Assembly: GCA_049999765.1 (NCBI GenBank)
Contig: JBNGIQ010008440.1
Location: forward strand, 1 to 38,620
Reading direction: 5' to 3'
Source: Phaeoceros laevis
Lineage: Eukaryota; Anthocerotophyta; Anthocerotopsida; Notothyladales
Length of the DNA stretch: 38,620 nt
Positions 1 to 9,870 of the stretch are shown one piece after another (position 1 is the stretch's first letter; every line of letters starts with the position of its first letter). The notes under the pieces were generated by a model. That model worked only from the letters and a program-made list of their open reading frames with translations. It had not been told where the DNA came from and did no database searches. The position numbers and the translations under genes are program-made.

Positions 1-480
1 TACCTGTAGCATCCGAGCCCTGAGGAGGGAGAACTTGCAGCTTGGCCTGCCAGCGTGGACGTGGCGAGCGTGCGGAGGTGTTTTTTTTTCCCGAGAGGGA
101 GGATGCTAGTTCCGAGCTTGGAGGAGGCCTGCCAGCCTGGAACTGCCAAGTCTGAAGAGGGCCTGCACCCGCCGAGGCCTGAGGAGGGCTGACACTTGGT
201 TTTGTGTTGGAATTGTTGTTCGAGTATGTTTTGTGTGTTGGAGTTATTGTTCGAAAGAGTTGTGTTTTGTGTGTTCTAGATGATGCGGAGGAGGGTCTGT
301 TCATTTTCCCCAAGCTGGGGCTGCAGGTTTCGAGCCCCCATGAGGCATGCTGACACTTGGTTTTATGTGTTTTTGAGGCTGCCAAGGCATGAGGAGAAGC
401 TGGTCGTGCTGTTGTTGTTGCCTAGGCCATAGTTCGCATTCATGGTATGCCATGTGAAGACGTGCACTACTCACATTATT
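1..480. other. Non-coding left edge
   Basis: No gene is recognised. The stretch holds imperfect repeats of a GAGGAGGGCCTG-like string and two copies of a GCTGACACTTGGTTTT string (about 188 and 348). No start-to-stop frame in it looks like protein. Confidence 0.5.
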
Positions 481-970
481 TTTGCCGCCATACTTGCTTA
501 CAGCGGAAATTTTCCGGAGGCTGGCTACTGGGACGGTGATGGATTGGATCTCCAAGTACATGAAAGGCCTGTTCGAACGACTAGATGAGTACATGGGCAT
601 GAAGCTTAGTGATTTTTTGATATGCAGGGTTGGGCCTAATTAGTGTTGCCTTCGATGTAGGTAGGAGAAACCGCAGAAGGGGGCATCAGCAAGGGTGTGG
701 AACCGCAGGCTGATGTGGACATGGTTGAGGAGAGCAGTGAGGCAAGTCCTTCCAAGCGCAAGTTTGCAAGCAAATTTGTGACACACATACGATTGGCCGG
801 ACGTGTACATTGCCCCTGATGGGGACCTGATAAATCTGACCACAAGACAGGTTTTGCCTATGGCAATGAAGAGGTATCGAGATAATTCCTGTCCTTGTCA
901 TGTATCGTGTGCTCGCGTATCCGGCGATCCGTTTTTCCAAAGCGATCTTTTTGCAGCACAGGAGGGATGA
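480..970 (+). pseudogene. Decayed coding-like fragments, unrecognised
   Basis: I do not recognise a family. Plus-strand frames here look protein-like rather than random. About 505-610 reads with an amphipathic segment containing MDWISKYMKGLFERLDEYMG. About 664-790 reads an acidic then basic segment containing ADVDMVEESSEASPSKRKFA. Shifting one frame near 785, it continues with DWPDVYIAPDGDLINL to a stop near 968. No single frame spans the region and there is no good start codon, so it is either exons of a gene cut by introns I cannot place or the remnant of a mobile-element protein. A possible 3' splice site (polypyrimidine then CAG) lies near 626. Basis: amino-acid composition and frame persistence only. 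Confidence 0.3.
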
Positions 971-999
971 CAACCTCTTCAAAATCGAACAACAAAGAA

Positions 1000-1920
1000 G
1001 TCTGCGTTTTCCCAAGCAGAGTTTCATCCAACAGTCGCAAAGAACGCAGAGGGCAACAGAGATAAGTTTTTCCAAACACAGGCTCCAAATTGCTTTGGAC
1101 ATTGTCATTGCTATCCGGTGTGTGTTAAGGCGACAGCATGCACTATATGTAGCATGTGTCCTACCTTACACCGTTTGTGCCTTTTGCAGCACTCAACAAA
1201 CATAAAAACCACTACTTCATCAAGCACACTACATCAAATGACTGCTAGAAAGCATTGATCTAGTGGAGGATAGGGGCACTAGTCCTTCTCCATAGATTGA
1301 AACGACTTGCAGGCAGCTGTAGGGTGAGTACAGCCCTTCGTTCCCCCTTTGTCAGTACCAAAAGAACGTCATTGCTTGGATTTCTGGTAGCTATATTGGT
1401 AGATCCAAGTCCTGCAAATCTTTGTGCTTGACATTAGTGACCTGGACAGACCTAAAAATCGTATTGCTGTTTGACAACTTCATGTGAAATCAATTCTGAT
1501 ATTATGTGTTACCATGTCATGCAAGCAACCACGTTTTTGTGGGGACGGATCCATCTGCAAGTCAGGGTCTGCCGTATCCTCCTTCCAGAGTAAAAGCATT
1601 TTCATAGACAGTACCCACATGAGAAACCAAACAACAGCGTAATCCAGGGACAACAGCTTGCAAGATCAAAACAAGGTACTGTGTTGTAAACTTTTTTTGC
1701 TAATGAAGACCTGTGAAAACAAACCTGCTGAGAAATAGTGTTGTTTGTAACGTCCTAACTACCAGTCGTACTCACTGTGCCTTGTCTGATGTGCACCCGC
1801 TTGCCAGAGACCAGGCTAAATGCCCGAATGAGAGCAGGAAAATCAGCTGTCACAGAGCCAAAATGCTCAAGCACATTTAGGCCTAAGCCCATACAACCAG
1901 GAGGTCTGTTTATGAAGTCA
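1000..1920. other. Non-coding stretch
   Basis: No gene is recognised. A segment at about 1347-1440 resembles 3850-3945 and is listed separately as a dispersed repeat. Confidence 0.4.
1347..1440 (+). repeat. Dispersed direct repeat, copy 1
   Basis: This segment is recognisably similar to 3850-3945. Both carry a TCAGT-CCAAA-GAA-GTCA-TGCT core followed, after the same spacing, by AAGTCCTGCAAA or GAGTCCTGCAAA and CTTTGTGC or CCTTGTGC. It is probably two diverged copies of an unidentified repeat. No protein is visible in it. Confidence 0.4.
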
Positions 1921-2465
1921 GGTCCAAGGGCTAAGGAATGGACAAAAGTGAATGGGAGCACAATTGCAAAAGCTAAGGAGTGGTGATTTCAGATTGGCAG
2001 GGCTGCAACAAAGTTCCCAGGGCCGAGGGCCAAGGAGTAAGACTATTTCCAGGGATTGGATGAGTTCTAACAACAACCAAGGGTCAGAGAGCGCCCATAG
2101 TCAGTGGTAAGGAATAGGGAATTGTAGGCAGTCTGGATACCAAGGGCTAAGGCTCAACATTTTTCAGAATGTGAGGGACCAAGGGCCAAGAAGACAGACA
2201 TGCATCATTCTTTGCAAAGGATGAAGGGACACAGCAGTGGCGAGGGCCAAGGGGATCCCAAGACCAAGGGCCAAGGAGCACGGAGTCTCAGTCAAGAAGA
2301 AAACAAAGAACAGAGGGCTATGGAGCCAAGGCTCTCAAAAATCCGGAGACCAAGGGTCAGGAAGCGAGAGAACTCAGAGAGGACACAGACGGAGAGCAGG
2401 ACAACAAGGGCTAGGGAAGCTCAAAATGCAAGAGACCGAGGGTCAAGGGACTTCAGAATCAAGAT
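1920..2465 (+). repeat. Degenerate purine-rich repeat (CCAAGGGCCAAGGAG-like)
   Basis: A motif close to CCAAGGGCYAAGGAG recurs at roughly 1925, 1970, 2026, 2078, 2140, 2178, 2240, 2262, 2348, 2405 and 2432. Spacing is irregular, often 40-60 bases. The long charged reading frames across it are a by-product of purine-rich repeat DNA, so I do not call a gene. Confidence 0.5.
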
Positions 2466-2479
2466 GCGAACAGACTGTA

Positions 2480-4730
2480 TGATGGTTAAATAGGGATCCT
2501 TCATTCTATTGGAGATAGAGAGACAGAGAGGCAAATATCATGTAGTTACCAATAATTCAGCATGGCGGGAAAGGTATGATCTGTTGGAATCCATTTTGGT
2601 AAGCTACTTGCATTTCTGCAACTCTCTTACTACCAAAAATGGACTACAAATTAATGTCAAGGACCTTTTGCAGTTGGTCAGTCGGCGTGGCAGTACAATG
2701 TATCAAGTAAGCTTCTAGGAATGGCATTCTAGCATTAAAGGCCTGCCAGCAGTAGTAGAGTTTAGTATCTTGGAGTAAAAATGTCAGCCAGTTGGTGTAT
2801 GCCATCTGTATGTTAAGACCTGGGCAGCCGTCTAGGCATAAATGCCCCTGTAAATCAGTTGGCCTTATCATCATAAAAATGGCTTGTTACCCCTCTGGCA
2901 TCGAGCCAGGAACAGCTGCCTGGCAGCTCTACATATGATGCATCCCTTCCAGTAGTTTCTTTTACCACCACGATGTGGCAGTGGACCCCGTATGTTGTTT
3001 CTGCACCATGGCTTAGCCTTTCATCAATCATAAGAGTAAAAAGCATTACTAAAAGCAGAAGCAGAGCTTACCCGTCTAGACAAAATCCAGCAGTTATGCG
3101 TGTTGGGCTCATTGGCTAGTTGTGAGAAATAGTCCCCTTGAGCAGCATTCCATTTTTGCCATATTAAAAAACTGTCTAGGTGATAGCAAAGTCGTATCTG
3201 CTGTCTAAGTAGCAGCCCATGTAAATGAATATAATTTTAGGCACACAAAAACAATGGACACACACACACTCGGTCAAAAAAACAGTGTGTTCCCGAGACA
3301 CACACATATAATTTTCAGTTTTTTAAGATTTGACAAGAAGTGTCCTTGAAACTGAGAATTGTGAATCGTGATATTGCCTCTTTCGAGGTCCCGTCCAAAT
3401 GAAATGCAGAGCTGCCTAATGAATTGCCTTGCCTTGGTTTTGCTTGTAGGGAGAAGGCATGCGGCCGACGACATCTTGAGATGTACTTGCTGAAAATAGC
3501 TTGCAGCCATGTCAAGACCTGTGTACAGCATTTGCTTGACAACTTTTCCAAGAGCTGAGTTTTACAGAAGTCCAGTAGTAACCAGAATGCAATGGTCTAT
3601 ATGGCAAGAAATGTCCTTACTGTCTGGCTTTGCAGTTAGGGTAGATGCCACTGAAGTGCACACCCCTTTTTTTGGCCAGGTTTCAGCGACTAGTCAGGCA
3701 TAATACCATGTTCTGGACAATCTTCTAATTCAAACATCAAGAAAACATAGTCAAGCAGCACGGGTATGCAAGAGAGAACAAAGGTACCACTCTATTTCCC
3801 TTGCAACCTCTAGGCAGGGCAGGAATTTGTGTGGTATGCACAAATCTCGATTTCTCCTTCATCAGTGCCAAAGAAATGTCACTGCTCAAGTTTTTGGTGG
3901 TCCATTGGCAGACTTGAGTCCTGCAAAGCCTTGTGCAAGTGTTAGATTGTGTTAATAATGACAATCCCAAACACGCTCCACACCTGATTGTGTTGATGCT
4001 AAGACTTTGTTGTTGGGCAGGCTTATGGTTACTACACAGCAGCCATTCAACATTTCACTGGACAGATTTTGATATGTCCAAGGTTAGAACAACAAGCTGA
4101 AGGCAACAGCAAATTAACTTTGTATGACAATCAAACTTACTTGGTCAGTTTACTGGATTGTTGGGATCTGCAGGATTCTGGATATAACAACAGCTGGACC
4201 AAACATCATTTAAGGACAAGTAATGGCGTGACCAGCCAGCGACATAAGCAAAGCAGCAAGCTTAATGCAGACTCAAAACTTGGATTACCAATCATCAAAC
4301 TGCATAGCAGGTATATGAACACTAAATACATGTTGCAGCATTGTTGAGATTGAAAGCATCATTACAGAAACGATTCTTACAGCCTCGGGTGATTGACGCA
4401 TCCTGATTTTGCTCCTTGTACAAGTGACTGCAACCAGGATTGCAGTCGGGACTATAAGGACAGGGACTCAAACACTTGTGTGGACGACTGCAGTAGGGAT
4501 ACTGAGGACAATAGCGTAGGGGACAGGCAGCACAAGGTTGCGAAAAAAGAGAAGACTGCTGGGTTAGATAGTGTTGGTTGAGAGGACTCTCATAGAATGA
4601 AAGGTCTGTTGTTCACATGAGACAAGAGGAGGAGGGAGGAGAAGATGCTCAGAAGGACAGGAGCTTGGAGGTAGAAATGAGTGTAAGAAAACAGCTGCAA
4701 GACGGGGCTCAAGACTGGGACGAGAGGCAA
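2480..4730. other. Non-coding stretch, nothing recognised
   Basis: Only short frames with no family resemblance are present. A short Cys/Asp-rich frame at about 4393-4581 with repeated D-C-S/N blocks lies in purine-rich DNA and is not called. A CA dinucleotide tract lies near 3256. Confidence 0.4.
3850..3945 (+). repeat. Dispersed direct repeat, copy 2
   Basis: This is the partner of 1347-1440, in the same orientation and clearly diverged. The family is unknown. Confidence 0.4.
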
Positions 4731-4735
4731 GTACT

Positions 4736-4945
4736 GGAGGGCAGAGGAGACGAGGAGACAACTGCTGGAAGGCAAAGGAGACGAGGAGACAACTGCTGGA
4801 AGGCAAAGGAGACGAGGAGACAACTGCTGNNNNNNNNNNNNNNNNNNNNNNNNNNNNNNNNNNNNNNNNNNNNNNNNNNNNNNNNNNNNNNNNNNNNNNN
4901 NNNNNNNNNNNNNNNNNNNNNNNNNNNNNCGAGGAGACAACTGCT
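4736..4945 (+). repeat. 31-bp tandem repeat broken by an assembly gap
   Basis: A 31-base unit (starting GGAAGGCAAAGGAGACGAGG and ending AGACAACTGCT) is repeated in tandem before the N run. The part GAGGAGACAACTGCTG resumes directly after it. The unit length is not a multiple of three, so it is not a coding repeat. The true copy number is hidden by the gap. Confidence 0.85.
4830..4929. other. Assembly gap (100 N)
   Basis: Exactly 100 N, a conventional length for a gap of unknown size. It sits inside the 31-bp tandem repeat, which probably caused the assembly break. Confidence 0.97.
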
Positions 4946-4949
4946 GTAG

Positions 4950-6070
4950 GAATGGCCGAGAGTGCTTCTTTAAAGAGGTGCTGAAGGCGGGAAGGCAATG
5001 AGGTTCGACAGAAAGAGGAGGGATAGGTATTGGTAGAAGTTTCTGGTAAGCAGAGATGAAAGATCACTGATTGGGATTTTTTTTTAGCAAGGCATGGACA
5101 AGACATAGCTGTCAGTATACTGTACCTGCCTTGTGGTCGTCGAGACCTTGCATTTTACAGCTACAAGCAGATCAATCGGCTGTCAAAGCCATGAATTCTG
5201 CTGCCAGGTGTCGTTGTAACCCCATGCTCAACATGATGGTTAGCTATCCCATGCTGGAATTAGCATAGTCACCATGCTGTCCAGAATCATATGACCTGCA
5301 TTATTTGTGAAGAGCCGCAAGGGCCTTGAATGTTGTTGTCTTTTTCGCCATGTTTAGTAACACTTCTCAAGAATCATAAATGCACCTTTCAGTCTGTCAT
5401 GCTTTAAGGCTGACTGCTGGCCATTCTTTTGCCTTGGGACATGAGTCTTTGCCTGATAATTTGCTCATGTTTGGCAATACCGTTTTGACCACCTGTTGTC
5501 CCAATGAGGTCCATAAGCAAGACTTTCGCCATTCAGGTGGCAATCCCTCAACTGAATCATTGCCTTGATTCCTGTTACCGAGCTTGCCTTCAAAATAAGG
5601 TCTAAATGCCCGTAAACGAGGTCTTTACCAGTCAAAAAATATCGCAGCTGTCATTCCAAATGCGGTATACGTGACCAGTCCCGTTACTATGGTTATTTGG
5701 CCTAAATACGCCATAAACCAAGTAATTTAGGATCATACTATGTGCTGGAATAAAGATCGAAGGAGGATCGCAGGAGAGGCGAGAGAGATTCAAGAAGTGT
5801 GTGTGTGTAATAATAGCTTAGGGCCGCATGGCCGTTAAAAGGTGTGCAGGGCACCCGTTGGTGGTGTCCCATGAAGTGTGACGGTTAATATATAGAGTCA
5901 CGACCCTAATACTTTGCCTTTCTATATCTAGCGTTTCATATCGGGATTAATCTATATTTAATTAATGCATGGCTACTTAATAATAAATGTACTTTATCTT
6001 TACTCCCACTTAGCCTTGCATTCATTCTTTACTGCTGGCGTAACTTCACAGTCTTAGGTCTTCGCGAGCT
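4950..6070. other. Non-coding stretch
   Basis: No gene is recognised. A GT dinucleotide tract lies near 5800, and AT-rich sequence at 5885-6000 includes a TATA-like TTAATATATAG at about 5885. Confidence 0.4.
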
Positions 6071-6078
6071 GAGTGACG

Positions 6079-6507
6079 ATGTTGGGATGCGTGCTGGAAT
6101 TCACTATGGCTCTCCCGTTGCTGCTGCTTGTTGCCGTGTGCCTTGTGCGCTGCCGGCGACCATGCAAGCTGTGCTCAGGTGTTGTCATGCTGCGCACCTT
6201 GGAAGAAGATCTTGAGGCGGCACACTCCAGATGGCGCAGAGCTCAAGGATTGCCGCAGCTAGCTCCCACTGCTCCGTTTCGCTTCTTACCAAATTGTCTT
6301 GATAAATTCATGTACGCTGGGAGCGACTTCACAGACGAGGGCATGCTGATCATAAGATATGGTCAGTAAATTCAACCTGCTCTCACTGGATTGTGTTGCA
6401 TTCCCAGCTGGACTGAATTGTTTGTTGCTTGTGCAGAGCCCTGGTGGCGCTGCACGACAGTGATGCCCACGCGAAGATTCCAAGCTCGGAGTTACCCTGC
6501 AGCTTAG
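6079..6507 (+). CDS. Small hypothetical protein, possible two-exon gene with hydrophobic N-terminus
   Basis: The family is not recognised. The proposed exons are 6079-6361 and 6437-6507, joined in phase to 117 codons plus a stop. The donor is G|GTCAGT and the acceptor GTGCAG|AG. The first ATG in frame is at 6079. The N-terminus (about residues 8-24, containing MALPLLLLVAVCLVRC) looks like a signal peptide or membrane anchor, followed by a Cys/Arg-rich patch and a charged helical segment. Unspliced, the frame stops at 6367. The end lies only 36 bases from the convergent end of the Copia coding region (6544). If that element keeps a 3' LTR, this ORF would fall inside or beside it and could be spurious. 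Function is unknown. Confidence 0.3.
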
Positions 6508-6543
6508 AGGTGTGGCTTGCCAAGTGGTGGTGTGCATGTTAGG

Positions 6544-7235
6544 CTAAGTATCCGGGTTTGCTACCAGCCCCAAAGCTCTACAAAATTTTTCGTGCTTATC
6601 ACGAGGTAGGGCTTTGGTCAGGATATGTGCTGTGTTCAAGTCTGTAGGTACATACTGCAGATTTGCATACCCTTATGAGATTACTTGGCGAATGAAGTGG
6701 TGCTTGATCTCAATGTGCTTAGTCCTAGCATGCATAATAGGATTTTGTGCAAGGGCAATTGCTGATTGGTTATCACTAAGAAGTAGGGTAGATGCTTCCT
6801 GTTTTTCTCCTAGTGAATTCAACAACTCTCTTGCATGAACAATATCTTGAGCAGCTGTGGTGGTAGAGATGTACTCTGCCTCGGTGGATGAGAGTGCTAC
6901 CACCTGCTGCTTTTTGCTATGCCATCCAATCACTGTAGAGTGAAATTCATCCTGCCCCAACATAAGGCAATATGCACTGATTGACCTGCGGCTGTCGGAG
7001 TCAGCAGCCCAGTCAGCATCTGTGAAGCAGGTAAGTAGCAAGTTAGTTGGACGTTTGCTGTACAGGAGCCCAAGATTTGGAGTGCCTCCAAGATATCACA
7101 GAATTCGTTGTAGTGCACCCCAGTGTGCACTCCCATAGTTGGACAGAAACTGGGATGTGACTCCCACTGAATGGGAGAGCTCAGGTCTGGTCCAGTTCCT
7201 AAAGTATATTAGCACGCCTACAGCAGGTCCGTAGG
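6544..7235 (-). pseudogene. Copia RNase H region with residual RT C-terminus
   Basis: In the retrotransposon, RNase H removes the RNA strand during reverse transcription. The readable order is a short end of the RT domain (AVGVLIYF, then TRPELSHSVGV), the connection region (YLGGTPNLGLLY), and RNase H with FTDADWAADSDSRRS (first Asp) and LSSTEAEYIS (catalytic Glu). It ends with the usual Copia tail (a QYVPTDLNTAHILTKALP-like segment). Stops interrupt the frame at 7096 and near 6673. The RT catalytic core, including the expected YVDD, is absent: the frame passes from the variable linker straight to the AVG motif. That is an internal deletion, so the copy is inactive. Confidence 0.85.
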
Positions 7236-7760
7236 GCACCAACTCCATTTGCTGTCTCTCTTGAACTAGGAATGACTGATATGTGAGGGGTGGCTGTAGC
7301 CATTCAGCCGGAGATGATGTATGGCGCCGTGATCCCAAATCAGTTCCTCTCCTCAGATTATCTGGTTCAGGTGGCAGAACAGCTACTGGTGCTGGTATCT
7401 CCTCCTCCTCACTATCAGCATGGCTTTCATCAGTTGAAAGTTTGTTCTCTGTATCATCATGTGTGTTAGACTCACCCTCATCATGGTTGTTTGCAGACTC
7501 CTGAGTGTCTGCCTCTGCCTCATCCTCACTGTCATTGTCTGGGAACTCGCTTGGTTCTTCATCTGACTCACTGTCAGGGACTGAGTTACTTGGTTGTGGC
7601 ATGCTAGCATGGACAGGTGGATGTGAGGCTAATGTATAGTCAGGGCGAGTTTCCTCATTATCAACCAGCTGGCTAGAGGATGCATCGTCTAACAAGGTAC
7701 GACTAGGTGATGGATTCAACAAGAGTTGTTCATGGAAAACTACACTGCGGGCATGTGTAG
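7236..7760 (-). pseudogene. Copia acidic linker between integrase and RT
   Basis: This is part of the same frame as the integrase. It is a low-complexity acidic stretch rich in Asp, Glu, Ser and Asn, with repeated DSE, EDE and EEE runs. It fits the variable C-terminal tail of Copia integrase that precedes RT. It has no catalytic motif. The RT that should follow is missing. Confidence 0.6.
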
Positions 7761-8510
7761 TAAACCTAGTAGTGGGGTCATACAGTTTATAGCCCTTGAC
7801 TCCCTCTGTGTACCCTATGAAGACGTATTTCCTAGCTTTGTAGTCCATTTTAACACGTTGCTTTTCTGCAAGATGTGCATAAGCAGGGGAACCAAATATT
7901 TTTAGGTGATTGATCCTAGGCCTGTGATTTGTCCACCTCTGAAAGGGCGTTGCTCCTTCAAAAGCTTTAGTGGGAAGCCGATTTCGAATATATACAGCAG
8001 TAGCAACAGCCTCAGCCCATTAAGTTTTAGGCAAACCTGCTAGCTTCAACATGGACTTGGCTGTTTCTTGAACATGCTTGTTGTGGAGCTCAGCAATAGG
8101 ATTTTGTGAGGATGTGTACGGCACAGTAACCTGCCGGGCAATCCCCAGCTCCTTACAATAATCCTAAAACTGGTTCGAAGTGTACTCACCTCCACCATCA
8201 CTGCGCAGGGCTTTGAGAAGTTCACCAGTTTGACGCTGAGCATAGGACAGATATTCCTGGAAACAGCCGAAAGTTTGGCTTTTCTCCTTGAGAAGATAGA
8301 TGACGGCATATCTGCTCCAATCGTCCACAAAGGAAAGCATGTAGAGGGCACCGCCAAGAGATGGAACGGACATAGGGCCACACAGGTCGGTATGGACCAA
8401 CTCCAACAGTTTTGCTGCTCTGGTAGGATTCTCATCCTTGTATGGCAGTCGGTGATGTTTGCCGAAAACGCATGCCTCACAAAGCTGTTTTTTCCGCAAA
8501 TTGGAGCATA
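7760..8510 (-). pseudogene. Copia integrase core
   Basis: The integrase inserts element cDNA into the genome. The zinc-finger end (CEACVFGKHHRLPY) leads into the catalytic core with first Asp in VHTDLCGPM (about 8385) and second Asp in LRSDGGGEYTS (about 8190). The Glu in QNPIAE lies exactly 35 residues after the second Asp, counting one stop codon as a residue. The C-terminal Copia landmark (FIGYTEGVKGYKLYDP) follows at about 7830-7780. Stops at 8164 and about 8020 break the domain. The usual QNGVAER-type motif reads QNPIAELHN. The frame differs by one from the upstream part, with the slip near 8510. Confidence 0.85.
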
Positions 8511-9793
8511 ATCTTCTCCCTGTATAGAGTGTTGCTAGCCACCATGGTCTGTAACTTGTCAAAGTTGATATGACCAAGACGGCAATGCCACAGCATGGAC
8601 AGATCCTTTTGCTTGGAGTTGTGAGTAAAATGAACACGTGTTGCTGTGGACTTGAGACCTAGCTTAGAAGTGATGTTAAGCTGATATAGGTCATGAAGAG
8701 GTGTCCCCTTAGCCACTATTTTATTTTTATACTGTGGGTCTGTGATGACACAGTGCAGCCCAGAAAAGGACACATCAAGCACATGTTGAGAGGTAAGTTT
8801 GCGGACAGATACTAGATTCTTGACCATAGAGGGTACATGTAGGACATCTAGTAAATGCAAGGTGGTTCTATCCGCTAACTGAACAGGGACAGTGCCTACA
8901 CCAACAATTTGTAGTCCACTGTCATCTCCAAGCAAGACAAACTGACCAGGTGGGACATGTCTGTACTCAGCAAAAGCATGTTTGTCATGGCAGCAATGTG
9001 TTGATGCTCCACTGTCTATGTACCAGACACGCTTGTTGGTGGCCGTTGAGACCATGCACACAGCGAGAAGAGTGGCTGTCTTGCGCTGTGTAACGTTTGC
9101 TTCATCATTTGGTGCAGTTCGTCTTGGTTCACCAGCCTTCTTCTTACGGCTTTCTGCTTCCCAATGGCCTGGAATGAGGCACCAGTTACAGGTCCCCTTC
9201 TTCTTTGCACCATCAGCTGGAGAACGCTTCTTGTAAGTGTTGCTGACTCCCGGATTGTGTTGTTGCTGCCAAGGCTGACGAGGCTGTCTTTTTGGGCCTC
9301 TGTTCATATAGAGCGCCCTATTTGAAGACTCTCCCTTGTGGGAGGTACCCCTGCTTGCTTTGCGGGTTGACTCTTCCTCGAGAAGAGCACCAATAACATC
9401 AGAGAGTGTAACAGCCGGTTGAGTTCCAGGTGGAGCAGCTTGTGCTGCTTGCCGAAGTGACGAGCTTTGATTGCTCACGAAAGTGCGATAACTTTCTGGA
9501 AGAGAGAGAAGCAAAGCAACTGCTGCCTGCATCTCTGTGGTCTTCGTTCCACTTGAGGTAAGATTAGATCTCAAGGTCCTGAACTTGATTATGTGTTGCT
9601 CAACAGAGTCATGCTCCCTCATTTTGCAATTGTAGAAATCTCGAGTTGCACTCACAAGCGAGGATCCATTTACTACTTGGTAGACTTGTGTAAGTGCATC
9701 CCAAACAGCCTTTGTGGACTCAGCCTCACGTGTGTGATGCATCATTGTGCCACCTAGTGCAGATTGTATGACACCTAGTGCATGGAGATCAAG
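8510..9793 (-). pseudogene. Copia gag C-terminus, zinc knuckle, protease and GAG-pre-integrase
   Basis: The segment starts mid-gag just after the LINE. It then has a UBN2-type gag body (ALTQVYQVV and similar), a CCHC-type knuckle whose last Cys is replaced (CNWCLIPGHWEAES; Ser for Cys), and an aspartic protease with the Copia signature DSGAS at about 9004-9018. A GAG-pre-integrase segment (LWHCRLGHINFDKLQ) follows at about 8560-8600. The open frame formally extends about 20 codons upstream into the LINE 3' end, where its poly-A reads as lysines; that part is not Copia. The slip near 8510 moves the reading into the integrase frame. Confidence 0.85.
9784..9793. repeat. LINE target-site duplication, left copy
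   Basis: GGAGATCAAG, followed directly by the T10 tract (poly-A of the minus-strand LINE). It is identical to 18490-18499. Because the left copy runs into T10 and the right copy into TTT, the duplication may be up to 13 bases. Confidence 0.9.
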
Positions 9794-9803
9794 TTTTTTT
9801 TTT
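9794..9803 (-). other. LINE poly-A tail
   Basis: T10 on the plus strand at the left junction of the LINE, next to the target-site duplication. This is the expected mark of target-primed reverse transcription. Confidence 0.9.
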
Positions 9804-9870
9804 GGAGCGATAATTTTATTTCTCTTAGGCAAAAAGCCAACACCATTACACAAGGGCCCACAGGCCTACC

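Noticed and set aside
2200-2493. Charged plus-strand frame of 97 codons
   Set aside because: It follows from a purine-rich degenerate repeat and shows no domain or splice context.
4736-4945. Possible CRISPR-like array
   Set aside because: Units follow one another without spacers, and the window is eukaryotic; it is a simple tandem repeat.
9794-9853. Start of the 458-codon minus frame as the Copia protein start
   Set aside because: The first 20 or so codons are LINE tail and poly-A; the true gag start is on the far side of the LINE at 18970.
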